NCBI GenBank assembly: GCA_002360295.1
Contig: DEQI01000100.1
Location: 1-7,786, forward strand
Origin: Planococcaceae bacterium UBA3370
Lineage (GTDB): Bacteria; Bacillota; Bacilli; Bacillales_A; Planococcaceae
Reading direction: 5' to 3'
Length of the DNA: 7,786 nt
The notes beneath the pieces are model-generated. The model made no database searches. It had not been told where the DNA came from and saw only the letters and a program-made list of their open reading frames with translations. The position numbers and the translations under genes were made by a program. How positions within the stretch are numbered: position 1 is the first letter of the stretch; every line of letters begins with the position of its first letter. Below, piece by piece: positions 1 to 6,109 of this stretch.

Positions 1-170
1 GATGTTTCATATAAATTAACGAGTACCGCTGCCGGCATAAAGCAATATGTAATCAGTTGTGACAAAGCCTTTAAATTAAAAGAAAACTTTCTTTGTAAAA
101 CTGCCCCTACTATAAGCAATATAAGAATTGGCGCCACTATTTGAAAGAAAATCATCGACAAATAAATCAT
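1..170 (-). CDS. AEC-family (auxin efflux carrier-like) permease, N-terminal fragment
   Basis: Only the first 56 codons are present; the gene continues past the left edge. The start is the ATG at 170-168, preceded after 8 nt by AGAAGGGA (179-186). A second in-frame ATG lies five codons in but has no better site. The peptide begins MIYLSMIFFQIVAPILILL, then GAVLQRKF, then ALSQLITYCFMPAAVLVNL. This is a hydrophobic first helix, a short basic loop, and a second helix with the Pro of 'xMPAAVxxNL'. Family knowledge: AEC permeases (malate, malonate or auxin efflux type) open with a helix containing an early Pro and a G-x-x-x-x-(K/R) turn, followed by a 'LS-x-L-x-x-Y-x-x-x-P' helix, which fits. The substrate cannot be told from this fragment. 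The gene is divergent from the chemoreceptor gene. Confidence 0.72.
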   Translation of the reverse strand, partial: MIYLSMIFFQIVAPILILLIVGAVLQRKFSFNLKALSQLITYCFMPAAVLVNLYET

Positions 171-201
171 TTTAGTAGTCCCTTCTTTAAATCTGTCTAT
201 A

Positions 202-229
202 ACTATAATTATACAATATTGCACCTCAA
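202..229 (-). promoter_or_regulatory. Candidate sigma-A promoter of the AEC permease gene
   Basis: Read on the minus strand: TTGAGG (224-229) as -35, a 16-nt spacer, then TATAGT (202-207) as -10. A perfect TATAAT (208-213) sits directly upstream of that -10 but has no -35 at a normal distance. The elements lie about 30-60 nt upstream of the permease start codon. This is a motif match only. Confidence 0.4.
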
Positions 230-306
230 GCATGAGATTTATTTCAAAATAACTGTAAATATAGAAAAAATTAAATACCTCCCTATTCACCATTTAATTA
301 CTTGAT

Positions 307-336
307 TTGACACAATATACATTACCAACATATGTA
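307..336 (+). promoter_or_regulatory. Candidate sigma-A promoter of the chemoreceptor gene
   Basis: A perfect TTGACA (307-312) is followed after 18 nt by TATGTA (331-336), a weak -10. The start codon lies about 50 nt further on. Chemotaxis and motility genes of Bacillus often use sigma-D (TAAA-N15-GCCGATAT). The nearest such match here (TAAA at 335-338 with AGTAATAT at 354-361) keeps only half of the -10, so sigma-A is preferred, with low certainty. Confidence 0.38.
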
Positions 337-371
337 AACCCACCAATTTCTATAGTAATATATTTATTAAT

Positions 372-378
372 AGGAGGT
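372..378 (+). promoter_or_regulatory. Ribosome binding site that fixes the chemoreceptor start
   Basis: AGGAGGT lies 6 nt before the ATG at 385. The frame is open further upstream to a TTG at 307, but that codon is part of the TTGACA -35-like element and has no Shine-Dalgarno sequence. The internal ATG is therefore taken as the start. Confidence 0.85.
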
Positions 379-384
379 AATATT

Positions 385-2070
385 ATGTCAATTAAGAAAA
401 AGTTGTACTTTGGTTTTAGTAGTATTATAATTTTTTTCCTTATTAGCTCTGCTATTGGCTATATCCAAATCAATAAAATTAATCAAAAATATTCATTTTT
501 ATTAGAGGATAGCGTATATAAGCTTTTTGAAATCGATTCGTTAATTAATGCCTCTTCTTTACAAGGTGTTTATATTCGCTCGTATATGCTTGAGCCAAGT
601 AATCAAGCAATCCAAAATCTAGATCAACAAGAGAAATTAATTAATGAGAAAATCACTACGCTAGAAAAAATGATGACAAATTCAGAGATGCAAGAAAACA
701 TTCAAAATTTAAAAGAAAATCAAGAACAATTTGAAAAGGCTGCACAAGAAGTAATTAATACATACAACTCAGATAACGTCCATGCCTCTACTGAAATACT
801 ACGAACAAAAATACGCCCTGCCAATGAAGCGATTCAATTAGCTTCTAATAATATAGCTGATTATCAAAGAGCTATCGTACAAAGAACGAATGATGAAGCA
901 AATCAAATAGCACAATTAAGTACATTAATGATCCTTATTATTTCTATACTTTCCTCCATTCTAGCTATTATCATTGCTATAGTGATTACGCGACTGATTA
1001 CTATACCTGTCAAAAAACTCGCTACTGCAACGAAAGTGATTGCTGAAGGTGATTTAAGCCAATCAAATATCGAAGTGAAAACAAAAGATGAAATTGGCCA
1101 TTTAGCACAATCATTTAATCTTATGAAAGCCAATTTACATTCACTCATTCATAACGTAGCTGAGAATATTAGTCATACAACTGCCGCTGCTGAACAATTA
1201 GCAGCCAGCACTGATCAAGTGGCCATCTCTTCAAACGAAGTTGCCAAGCGTTTCGAGGTAACTTCCGAGAGTGCTAGTCAAGCAGCAATGACTGGCCAAG
1301 AAAGTGCTACAGCAATGGATGAGACAGCTCATGGTGTCCAACGAATTGCGGAAGCCACACAATATTTAAATGGGAAAGCTATTGATACTCAAGCTATTGC
1401 TTATGAAGGAGAAAAAACATTACAGACTGCGAAAAAACAAATGGCTATTATTCAACAATCCTCATACGATACCAATGAACGCATTAAACAATTAAGTGAA
1501 CAATCAGTAGAAATTGAACATATTATTAAAGTCATTACAGATATTACCGAACAAACGAATTTACTTGCCCTTAATGCAGCAATTGAAGCAGCACGGGCAG
1601 GTGAGCATGGAAAAGGCTTTGCTGTCGTTGCAGATGAAGTTCGCAAGTTAGCAGAACAATCAAAGGAATCCGCTAGTCAAATCGTTGGTCTTACTACTTC
1701 TATTCAACAAGAAACAAAAGAAGTAGAGAAAGCTGTAAATGTTACCGTGCAAAACGTAGAAGAAGGGGTTACTTTCATCCAAAATGCCCAGACCTCATTT
1801 GATCATATAATGGGTGCTATTCAAGAGATCACTTCTCAAATCGAAGAGGTGTCTGCTTCTACACAAGAAATTTCAGCGAGCACAGAAGAAGTGGCAGCTT
1901 CTATTAATGAGATGGCTTCTGCTGCTGCTACTTCCGCAGAACAAGCTGAAATCATTACAGCTGCTATAGAAGAACAAACAGCTACAATCCAAGAAATTAA
2001 TGCCGTAGCCAAATCATTAAGTGAAGGCGCTATGAATGTTCAGGAGGAAATCAATAAATTTACGATTTAA
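385..2070 (+). CDS. Methyl-accepting chemotaxis protein (transmembrane chemoreceptor)
   Basis: A 561-residue chemoreceptor that would sense an extracellular signal and control the CheA kinase through CheW. Order: short basic N-terminus (MSIKKK), TM1 about 7-28, extracellular region about 29-178 rich in Gln/Glu and helical (looks like a four-helix-bundle 4HB_MCP sensor; note 'YIRSYMLEP' at 63-71), TM2 about 179-202, HAMP about 203-256 (P208, then [11 protein letters not shown] at 235-245), and a long cytoplasmic coiled coil 257-561. The conserved hairpin tip is complete: [19 protein letters not shown] from residue 389, then [16 protein letters not shown]. The sequence [10 protein letters not shown] (525-534) fits the Bacillus methylation pattern with E529/E530; [10 protein letters not shown] (490-499) and [10 protein letters not shown] (497-506) fit it too. 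There is no C-terminal CheR-tethering pentapeptide (the end is EEINKFTI). No other che or fla gene is adjacent, so it is an orphan receptor. The ligand is unknown. Confidence 0.96.
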   Translation: MSIKKKLYFGFSSIIIFFLISSAIGYIQINKINQKYSFLLEDSVYKLFEIDSLINASSLQGVYIRSYMLEPSNQAIQNLDQQEKLINEKITTLEKMMTNSEMQENIQNLKENQEQFEKAAQEVINTYNSDNVHASTEILRTKIRPANEAIQLASNNIADYQRAIVQRTNDEANQIAQLSTLMILIISILSSILAIIIAIVITRLITIPVKKLATATKVIAEGDLSQSNIEVKTKDEIGHLAQSFNLMKANLHSLIHNVAENISHTTAAAEQLAASTDQVAISSNEVAKRFEVTSESASQAAMTGQESATAMDETAHGVQRIAEATQYLNGKAIDTQAIAYEGEKTLQTAKKQMAIIQQSSYDTNERIKQLSEQSVEIEHIIKVITDITEQTNLLALNAAIEAARAGEHGKGFAVVADEVRKLAEQSKESASQIVGLTTSIQQETKEVEKAVNVTVQNVEEGVTFIQNAQTSFDHIMGAIQEITSQIEEVSASTQEISASTEEVAASINEMASAAATSAEQAEIITAAIEEQTATIQEINAVAKSLSEGAMNVQEEINKFTI

Positions 2071-2074
2071 ATTT

Positions 2075-2110
2075 AGTGGGGCTGTCCTATGATAAGACAG
2101 CCCCACTTTT
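2075..2110 (+). terminator. Intrinsic terminator after the chemoreceptor gene
   Basis: A perfect GC-rich stem, GTGGGGCTGTC (2076-2086) with GACAGCCCCAC (2096-2106), extended by A2075-T2107, has a 9-nt loop and is followed by TTTTATTATT. It begins 5 nt after the chemoreceptor stop codon. The convergent membrane-protein gene ends at 2115, so the hairpin may also stop transcription on the minus strand. The T-run on that side is weak (TAAATTTAAAT). Confidence 0.92.
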
Positions 2111-2114
2111 ATTA

Positions 2115-2861
2115 TTAGCTTAATGTTTTTCTTACACCGTTTTTATTTTTAGAACTAGTCCATTTTAGCCCAACAAATATCCAAAGCAGAAGCAAAATAC
2201 TATAAACAAATGGCATGTAGAACAAGCTACCGGCATCCATACCATTTTTCACAGCAATCCCAATAAAAGCCCAAATGACTACAAGTGAAAATAAAAAATC
2301 ACGATTTTGCACACGAATATACGCAGCTAATAATGTCGCCAATAAAAGTAATATTTGTGCCCATGTTTGTTCTGCTATACCGAAACCATTCCATTCATAA
2401 TATTTCAGTACATAGCTGATATTCACCATTAGTGCAACACTAATCCACCCTAAATAAATGGAAAACGGTAGTCTCCCAGAAAAGCGAACATTCCCTGCAG
2501 GATAACTGACATAAAGCATAATCAAGCTTATTAATAGGCAAATCATAATAGCTACGGATAAAAGGAAGTAACTATAATGCCAGCTCAATAACCAAGAAAC
2601 ATTGTATATGGTTGTAATAATAAAAAGATCGATTCTAGATTTACTTTGTTCATTTGTTGGTAGACGGAGCTGCTGGAAAAGCCAAATCGCTAATAACAAA
2701 TAAATGACTGCCCAAATAGAAAACACATAGCCAGCAGGAGTAGATAGTACTTCTATTTGATTCGAAATTTCAGCGGTCGTTTTTCCGTTGATCCCTACTG
2801 TATTGGCTATAACGTTGATGATGATCATTGCCAAATAACTAATAACGGCCAACCATTTCAT
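2115..2861 (-). CDS. Tryptophan-rich polytopic membrane protein, TspO/MBR-related
   Basis: A 248-residue integral membrane protein with about eight hydrophobic segments (roughly 3-21, 43-65, 78-96, 98-119, 132-152, 166-183, 189-205, 214-233) and 11 tryptophans. After TM1 comes NGKTTAEISNQ and then TPAGYVFSIWAVIY (41-54). From memory of the family, this 'P-x-x-x-F-x-x-W-x-x-x-Y' signature belongs to proteins annotated as tryptophan-rich sensory or TspO/MBR-related proteins in Bacillales. Classical TspO is about 160 residues with five helices, so this is a longer relative and porphyrin or steroid binding cannot be assumed. The first ATG with a proper site is at 2861-2859. An in-frame TTG at 2876 overlaps the Shine-Dalgarno sequence and is rejected. 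The C-terminus is basic (KNKNGVRKTLS) and probably cytoplasmic. It is co-directional with, and 92 nt after, the SLH protein gene. Confidence 0.72.
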   Translation of the reverse strand: MKWLAVISYLAMIIINVIANTVGINGKTTAEISNQIEVLSTPAGYVFSIWAVIYLLLAIWLFQQLRLPTNEQSKSRIDLFIITTIYNVSWLLSWHYSYFLLSVAIMICLLISLIMLYVSYPAGNVRFSGRLPFSIYLGWISVALMVNISYVLKYYEWNGFGIAEQTWAQILLLLATLLAAYIRVQNRDFLFSLVVIWAFIGIAVKNGMDAGSLFYMPFVYSILLLLWIFVGLKWTSSKNKNGVRKTLS

Positions 2862-2867
2862 TACTTT

Positions 2868-2873
2868 CCTCCT
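2868..2873 (-). promoter_or_regulatory. Ribosome binding site deciding the start of the tryptophan-rich membrane protein
   Basis: Read on the minus strand, AGGAGG is followed by AAAGTA and ATG (2861-2859), an ideal 6-nt spacing. The upstream in-frame TTG (2876-2874) would make this Shine-Dalgarno sequence code for Arg-Arg, so translation from TTG is unlikely. Confidence 0.88.
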
Positions 2874-2913
2874 CAAAAGATCATTACTTCAATATATACC
2901 GGTTAAGGAGGGC

Positions 2914-2943
2914 AATATACATCACTTTCTATGATTTTTACAA
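2914..2943 (-). promoter_or_regulatory. Candidate promoter of the tryptophan-rich membrane protein gene
   Basis: Read on the minus strand: TTGTAA (2938-2943), 18-nt spacer, TATATT (2914-2919). It lies in the short gap between the SLH gene stop and the membrane protein start. No hairpin terminator separates the two genes, so read-through from the SLH gene is also possible. Confidence 0.33.
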
Positions 2944-2953
2944 TAATAGATTT

Positions 2954-4729
2954 TTATTTTAGAAGTCCCGCTATTTCCATCGTTAAGTAAAGTGCCTCTG
3001 CCATCTCTGAGCGTGTTAGTTTGCGATTTGGCTCAAATTGTCCCTTTTCATTAGAGGAGATAATACCGAGCATATCCATTATGACAATGCTTGCCTTTCC
3101 TTCTTCAGAAAATTGGTCCGCATCTGTATAGGTTAAATCGGTTGGTTTTGCAAGCTCATAGACATCTACATTTAAATGCTCTAAATAGCGGTGAATAATA
3201 CTAGCTGCTTGCTGACGCGTAAGCTGACTATTTGCATTGAAATAAGTAGTACCTGTTCCCTTCATAATACCCGCCTCATACAATGCTTGAATTTCACCAC
3301 CATACGCTTTACCTCTTACATCATTGAAATGTACACGAGAAATAGACTTTAAGTTCGCAGCCTTCGCAAGCATTACGGCAAAATCAGCACGTGTGATTGC
3401 CTCATTTGGGAAGTAATAATTACCGATTGCACCAGCTAATACCCCTCTTTTTGAGAGCTCCTCAATGTACCTACGATTGGGATCATTCACTGCATCTACA
3501 AACGTACGGTGCGTATTAGATACTTCGTAATAGCCTGTTGAGTTTACCTTTATTGTAAATACATCATCTTTTACAACAAACGGTACTTGTACTTTCGTAT
3601 GGTTCCCTTCAATCTTGTAAACAGTCGCATTAGAAGAAGCTTTCATTTCTTTTGTTGGAATATGTATTTCTACTTGCTCAGCAAAAGCAATAGATTGTCC
3701 ATTTACTGATACGAAAAAGTCGAATTCCGCTTCTTCAATCGTTAATGATACTGCAACTGTACCATATGTTTTCTGTAAATCTTTTATCGGTAGCTTAACT
3801 TGCACACCGTTCGTCGCTGTAATAACAAGCGGCTCTTGTTGATGCAAAATGATATCTCGTGGAATAAATGCGATTAATTCTTCACTATAAGATGTGAATT
3901 GCAGATCCATACCTTCTTGGACAAATGCGACAGATTCATTGTCGGGAATGTAAACTAAAGGAGCAGAATTAGATTCATTTGTCGGTCTAATAATTCCAGT
4001 TAAATCCTCTGTTTTCGTATTGCCATGTGTCGGTTGCTTTGGTTGACCAGATGGATTCTTCCATATTTGTTCCTCTAGCTTTTGTAACTTCGATAACGTC
4101 GTGACGTATTGTTTTGCCTCGTTTGACAGACTATTATAATAGGTGCGAGCATAAGTAATCGTGCTGTTTGAAGATTGTCTCGAAACATTTGCCATATATT
4201 TATCAAACGCCGCTGCACTTGCTTTTGCTGCAGCAATAATGGCATCTTGTTTCGCATATTCCGACAGTAAAGTGTATACGAAAGAATAATGAATAACATA
4301 CTTTTTCGCTGTTGCAGATAACTCTTTATAGGCAGCTTGGACCGCCAATACTTCCTCTTTTGTAGATGAATATGTCAATTTATTGATCATTGCATTCACT
4401 ACTTGGGCTTGCTCTTTTGCTTGCTTTTCATTTACTTCCTCTTGTACTCTTAATTGTTCCTCAGCCTCTAGTAGCTTTGTAATAGATTGGATATAGGCAA
4501 GCGCCTTCACTGATAGAGCGTTAAAAGCTGCACGCGCTGCTAGAATTTCTTCTCTTGACGATTGAATCGTTAATTTATCAAGTAAAGCTTGGACTACTGC
4601 TGCTTGTTCTCTTGCTATGTTTTCTTCTAGCTCATTTTGTTGTTCAGCCTTTACTGACACATCATTTACAACTATAGCCGCCGGAATAGCTAGTATAGTT
4701 GCTGCTAATAGTTTTGACTTGTTATCCAT
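2954..4729 (-). CDS. Secreted S-layer homology protein with three N-terminal helical repeats and C-terminal SLH anchor
   Basis: A 591-residue exported wall-bound protein. Signal peptide about 1-28 (MDNKSKLLAATILAIPAAIV, likely cut after VSVKA). Residues about 39-221 hold three tandem, largely helical repeats of 64-65 residues. The matching cores are ARAAFNALS (65-73), VQAAYKELS (130-138) and ARTYYNSLS (194-202), each followed by a conserved A-x-x-Y-(I/V) segment and a Leu-rich helix. A polar Pro/Thr/Asn linker (about 225-260) leads to a beta-rich region (about 265-405). Three SLH domains follow at about 408-460, 466-518 and 532-588, each keeping a 'TR' dipeptide (ITRAD 445-449, LTRQQ 503-507, LTRSE 571-575). 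Family knowledge: SLH triplets bind pyruvylated secondary cell-wall polymer non-covalently. The repeats resemble the degenerate 'AR-x-A-Y-x-x-L' repeats of Firmicutes surface proteins; their ligand is unknown. GGAGG (4739-4743) lies 9 nt before the ATG. It is divergent from the second SLH gene. Confidence 0.9.
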   Translation of the reverse strand: MDNKSKLLAATILAIPAAIVVNDVSVKAEQQNELEENIAREQAAVVQALLDKLTIQSSREEILAARAAFNALSVKALAYIQSITKLLEAEEQLRVQEEVNEKQAKEQAQVVNAMINKLTYSSTKEEVLAVQAAYKELSATAKKYVIHYSFVYTLLSEYAKQDAIIAAAKASAAAFDKYMANVSRQSSNSTITYARTYYNSLSNEAKQYVTTLSKLQKLEEQIWKNPSGQPKQPTHGNTKTEDLTGIIRPTNESNSAPLVYIPDNESVAFVQEGMDLQFTSYSEELIAFIPRDIILHQQEPLVITATNGVQVKLPIKDLQKTYGTVAVSLTIEEAEFDFFVSVNGQSIAFAEQVEIHIPTKEMKASSNATVYKIEGNHTKVQVPFVVKDDVFTIKVNSTGYYEVSNTHRTFVDAVNDPNRRYIEELSKRGVLAGAIGNYYFPNEAITRADFAVMLAKAANLKSISRVHFNDVRGKAYGGEIQALYEAGIMKGTGTTYFNANSQLTRQQAASIIHRYLEHLNVDVYELAKPTDLTYTDADQFSEEGKASIVIMDMLGIISSNEKGQFEPNRKLTRSEMAEALYLTMEIAGLLK

Positions 4730-4778
4730 ATCTCAAATCCTCCATATGGTTATTAAATAAATATCCCTAAGGTAGTTA

Positions 4779-4808
4779 TTTACATATATATAAATTATCT
4801 CATGTAAA
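4779..4808. repeat. Spaced inverted repeat TTTACAT / ATGTAAA
   Basis: TTTACAT (4779-4785) and ATGTAAA (4802-4808) are perfect inverted copies around a 16-nt AT-rich centre. It lies 50-80 nt upstream of the minus-strand SLH gene. It could be an operator half-site pair or chance in AT-rich DNA. Confidence 0.35.
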
Positions 4809-4814
4809 AAACTG

Positions 4815-4839
4815 TTTGAACACAATCATTGTGCACAAA
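4815..4839. promoter_or_regulatory. 25-bp dyad, possible operator between the divergent SLH genes
   Basis: The sequence reads TTTG-aa-CACAAT-c-ATTGTG-ca-CAAA. It is a palindrome with 20 of 24 positions paired: two outer 4-bp arms and two inner 6-bp arms, around a single central base. The loop is too small and there is no T-run on either side suited to a terminator, so a dimeric repressor or activator site is more likely. It lies 86 nt from the minus-strand start codon and about 160 nt from the plus-strand one. Confidence 0.5.
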
Positions 4840-4897
4840 ATTTGAAAAAATAAGTAAAAAATCTTAGTTATTCCCGATAAGATTAGTTGAATTTTCT

Positions 4898-4927
4898 CTG
4901 TCAGTCATTCACACTAGTAGATATAAT
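4898..4927 (+). promoter_or_regulatory. Candidate promoter of the second SLH protein gene
   Basis: CTGTCA (4898-4903), an 18-nt spacer and a perfect TATAAT (4922-4927). The start codon at 5002 would leave a 5' leader of roughly 65-70 nt. Confidence 0.45.
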
Positions 4928-4986
4928 GGAAAAATATTCACTTTTTGTATCGCTTACTATCAACATATTAGTAGCAACTATACATG

Positions 4987-4993
4987 AAAGGAG
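4987..4993 (+). promoter_or_regulatory. Ribosome binding site deciding the start of the second SLH protein
   Basis: AAAGGAG is followed by 8 nt and then ATG (5002-5004). An in-frame ATG at 4984 sits directly against this site and would read it as Lys-Gly-Glu, so it is not a credible start. Confidence 0.85.
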
Positions 4994-5001
4994 AATCATT
5001 T

Positions 5002-6036
5002 ATGAAAAATAACATAGGTTTAAAAATCTTTTTAATCATGCTCTTTGTATTTTCCTTTACTACTTTAAAATCGGAAGCAGCTAGTTTTAAAGATGTATCG
5101 GAAGATCATTATGCATATGATGCGATAGAATGGGCGCAGAAATTTGAAATCATTGACGGCTATCCAAATGGGACATTCAAACCAAATGAAACGATGACAG
5201 AACAACAATTTGCTAAACTATTAGCTAATTATTTTGATTTAGAAATGACATATGATGAATTAAAAAAACAGACAAGTGCTGAAGTTTGGTCCGATGAATT
5301 TTATAATCGATTAGCTAGCTATGGCGTACCATTAAACGGCTATCTTCATAATAGTATTCGTGCTAAGGCCGTGAAACGTGGTGTTGTAGCTCAAGCTATT
5401 GCGCATTTAGCAGATGGGAAACACGGTTTAAATGACTCCATTCAGTTTTTACTCGACCATCATATTTCAACAGGGCAAAACCCAAAATACGAGGGTCGTG
5501 ATTTACAGAAGTTTTTTGGTGTATCCAATAATTTAACGCGAGCTCAAGTGGTGATGCTCCTATACCGCATGGACTCAATGGATTTTTATTATATTTCGGA
5601 TGATGCCGAAGCCATTCATGAAAATAGCCGCGATACTTCACTAAATGAACGGGCAAATAACGCTAAAAAACAATTAGACAGTTCACTACAACAGAACTTA
5701 CCTATTCATAATGTTTGGGATGGCAGTTATCGTTATTATTATCAATGGGGTAAAGGCACTTATGATCGAAACGCCCGTCAAGCTGTTATATCTAATGCAA
5801 CCAATGATGAATTTTTCATCAAGCTGTCTGCTTCTGATGGAAAATATTCAGGTACTACGGAAGGCTATGCAACAATTCTTTCTGCAACAAAAGCCATCAT
5901 GTATGAATCATCACAAGGCAACCGCTGCGTTATAGAATTTGAGCATTTAGGCAATGCCCTTAAAATAACTGAGGTGGATTGTAGTGCGGAAAGAGTGAGT
6001 GACACCAACTTTTCGGGGACTTTGAGGAAGCAGTGA
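5002..6036 (+). CDS. Secreted SLH-domain protein with a C-terminal cysteine-containing beta domain
   Basis: A 344-residue exported protein. Signal peptide about 1-27 (MKNNIGLKIFLIMLFVFSF, cut near KSEAA). The mature protein begins with a clear SLH domain (SFKDVSEDHYAYDAIEWA from residue 28, ending near FDL at 80; 'DGYPNGTFKPNE' is typical). A diverged second repeat (about 95-138) and a third (about 142-194) follow. Only the third keeps the usual TR dipeptide (LTRAQ 178-182); the first has MTEQQ. A polar helical linker (about 200-235) leads to a C-terminal domain (about 238-344). It starts VWDGSYRYYYQWGKGTYDR, has alternating beta-like segments, two cysteines (C309, C327), and ends FSGTLRKQ. 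This resembles, from memory, small secreted beta-barrel domains of Firmicutes ending 'F-x-G-x-Y'; its function is unknown. The SLH part should hold it on the wall polymer. It is transcribed away from the other SLH gene. Confidence 0.88.
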   Translation: MKNNIGLKIFLIMLFVFSFTTLKSEAASFKDVSEDHYAYDAIEWAQKFEIIDGYPNGTFKPNETMTEQQFAKLLANYFDLEMTYDELKKQTSAEVWSDEFYNRLASYGVPLNGYLHNSIRAKAVKRGVVAQAIAHLADGKHGLNDSIQFLLDHHISTGQNPKYEGRDLQKFFGVSNNLTRAQVVMLLYRMDSMDFYYISDDAEAIHENSRDTSLNERANNAKKQLDSSLQQNLPIHNVWDGSYRYYYQWGKGTYDRNARQAVISNATNDEFFIKLSASDGKYSGTTEGYATILSATKAIMYESSQGNRCVIEFEHLGNALKITEVDCSAERVSDTNFSGTLRKQ

Positions 6037-6067
6037 TCTTGCATTATTGATTATTTTTAGAAATAGG

Positions 6068-6105
6068 AAACCCGTTCGATCTCATGTGAGTCGAACGGGT
6101 TTTTC
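6068..6105. terminator. Bidirectional intrinsic terminator between convergent genes
   Basis: AAACCCGTTCGA (6068-6079) pairs perfectly with TCGAACGGGTTT (6091-6102). The loop region can pair further (CTC/GAG) with one bulged T. On the plus strand it ends in TTTTTCTTG, serving the SLH gene that stops at 6036. On the minus strand the stem itself ends in GGGTTT, followed by CCTATTTC, and lies just after the Ig-like gene's stop at 6110, so it can serve both. Confidence 0.9.
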
Positions 6106-6109
6106 TTGT

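Larger units (their letters stand above)
4730..5001. other. Divergent regulatory region between the two SLH genes
   Basis: This 272-bp AT-rich stretch contains no plausible gene. It holds the ribosome binding site of the minus-strand SLH gene (4739-4743), a spaced inverted repeat (4779-4808), a 25-bp dyad (4815-4839), a likely promoter for the plus-strand gene (4898-4927) and the plus-strand ribosome binding site (4987-4993). No clear minus-strand promoter stands out. The best is TTTACA (4803-4808 complement as drawn in the inverted repeat) with a poor -10, which I do not call separately. Confidence 0.6.

Noticed and set aside
171..306. Possible small RNA or riboswitch in the 5' intergenic region
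   Set aside because: The stretch is AT-rich with no stable hairpin followed by a T-run and no known riboswitch core; only promoter-like motifs are visible.
335..361. Possible sigma-D promoter (TAAA-N15-AGTAATAT) before the chemoreceptor
   Set aside because: Only half of the GCCGATAT -10 matches, and AT-rich DNA gives such matches often. It is noted only as an alternative.
903..1646. Two antisense open frames (903-1148 and 1452-1646) inside the chemoreceptor gene
   Set aside because: They lie opposite a well-conserved coding region, have no ribosome binding site and no recognisable product.
2905..2911. AAGGAGG on the plus strand, resembling a ribosome binding site
   Set aside because: No ATG, GTG or TTG at a proper distance opens a frame of any length; the next triplet after the spacer is ATC.
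4075..4299. Overlapping frame inside the SLH gene on the same strand
   Set aside because: It is an alternative frame of the repeat-coding region, with no ribosome binding site or family resemblance.
5396..5935. Antisense frame 5396-5656 and same-strand frame 5711-5935 inside the second SLH gene
   Set aside because: Both are shadows of a real gene with a signal peptide and domains; neither has a start signal.
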